Of a stretch of 64,000 nucleotides of DNA, positions 63,801 through 64,000 are shown in pieces. Position 1 is the stretch's first letter; the number at the start of each line of letters is the position of its first letter. Source of the stretch: Anniella stebbinsi (taxonomy: Eukaryota; Chordata; Lepidosauria; Squamata; Anniellidae); contig JARDYH010000017.1 in the NCBI GenBank assembly GCA_029215795.1, forward strand, positions 248,001-312,000, written 5' to 3'. The notes below the pieces were generated by a model, which was not told the origin of the DNA, searched no databases, and worked only from the letters and a program-made list of their open reading frames with translations. The position numbers and the translations under genes were made by a program.

Positions 63801-64000
63801 CCCTTCTTCCCCTAGACTTCCCCTTCTTCCCCTAGACGTCCCCTTCTTCCCTTAGACTTCCCCTTCTTCCCCTAGACTTCCCCTTCTTCCCCTAGACTTC
63901 CCCTAGACTTCCCCTTGCCTCTATACTTCCCCTTCTTCCCCTAGACTTTCTCTTCCCTCTATACTTCCCCTTCTTCCCCTAGACTTCCCCTTCTTCCCCT

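Larger units (their letters stand above)
1..64000. repeat. Continuous modular pyrimidine-rich satellite array
   Basis: Every line of the window is made of three short modules: A TTCCCCTAGAC (11 bp), B TTCCCCTTC (9 bp) and C TTCCCCTTCCCTCTATAC (18 bp). All three start with TTCCCC. Their order follows a loose grammar: C is followed by BA, BA may be repeated about one to six times, and a single extra A may follow a BA. The + strand is always the C/T strand, and I saw no inverted segment. A 49-bp C-BA-A block has 24 C, 17 T, 6 A and 2 G. No gene is present. ATG is almost absent on + , and TAG occurs on both strands in every CTAG, cycling through all frames because 11 and 20 are not multiples of 3. 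Both window ends lie inside the array. This is eukaryotic-type satellite DNA; I do not recognise the family or species. Confidence 0.98.

Noticed and set aside
1..64000. CRISPR array
   Set aside because: There are no unique spacers between constant repeats. Everything between the repeats is itself made of the same modules, and no cas genes are present.
1..64000. Pyrimidine-rich intron or promoter region of a gene
   Set aside because: No exon, open frame or unique sequence exists on either strand. Splice-like words are reported only as a property of the repeat.
1..64000. Centromeric satellite with a CENP-B-like box
   Set aside because: I saw no CENP-B-box-like motif and no nucleosome-length monomer. 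Chromosomal position cannot be told from sequence alone.
1..64000. Known human or primate classical satellite
   Set aside because: The modules do not match the CATTC/GAATG pattern of HSat2/3 or the alpha-satellite monomer. I cannot assign the array to any species.

Overview
The whole 64 kb window is one uninterrupted tandem-repeat (satellite/minisatellite) array. I found no protein-coding gene, RNA gene, transposable element, CRISPR array or unique-sequence island. It starts and ends inside the array, so neither edge is visible. The array reads in one orientation throughout: the + strand is a pyrimidine strand (a consensus 49-bp block is about 84% C+T, with only 2 G) and the complement is purine-rich.

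The array is built from three short modules, named here A = TTCCCCTAGAC (11 bp), B = TTCCCCTTC (9 bp) and C = TTCCCCTTCCCTCTATAC (18 bp). B is almost always followed by A, giving a 20-bp BA word. C is almost always followed by BA. A lone A normally follows a BA. The array is therefore strings of C-(BA)n-(A), and the commonest long word is C-BA-A (49 bp). Point variants and one-module gains or losses mark particular blocks and let copies be traced over tens of kilobases.

Above the module level there are nested duplications that I traced by hand with rare variants. The clearest are: a 2,115-bp tandem duplication (3.0-7.2 kb); 2,519-bp and 1,109-bp nested tandem duplications (17.8-23.2 kb); a 6.3-kb segment repeated 8,344 bp away (16.5-22.8 and 24.8-31.1 kb); a 1,220-bp and a 3,654-bp duplication (38.4-45.9 kb); a 1,446-bp tandem duplication (50.2-53.1 kb); and a 1,994-bp spaced duplication (56.3-59.8 kb). 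Distant parts are also related: 1.7-4.1 kb to 36-38.4 kb, 7.2-12.5 kb to 47.8-56.4 kb, and 15.9-18.4 kb to 61.1-63.5 kb. Copies differ mostly by whole modules (9, 11, 18, 20, 38 or 49 bp), with occasional 1-bp indels and substitutions.

The organism cannot be named from this sequence. A gene-free array this long, in one orientation and with layered duplications, points to heterochromatin-like DNA of a eukaryote assembled from long reads. Two physical properties are notable: dense G-quadruplex/i-motif and mirror-repeat (triplex) potential, and thousands of pyrimidine-tract-plus-TAG words that resemble 3' splice sites. At 19 places these are preceded by a perfect TACTAAC branch-point word. Function is unproven in every case.
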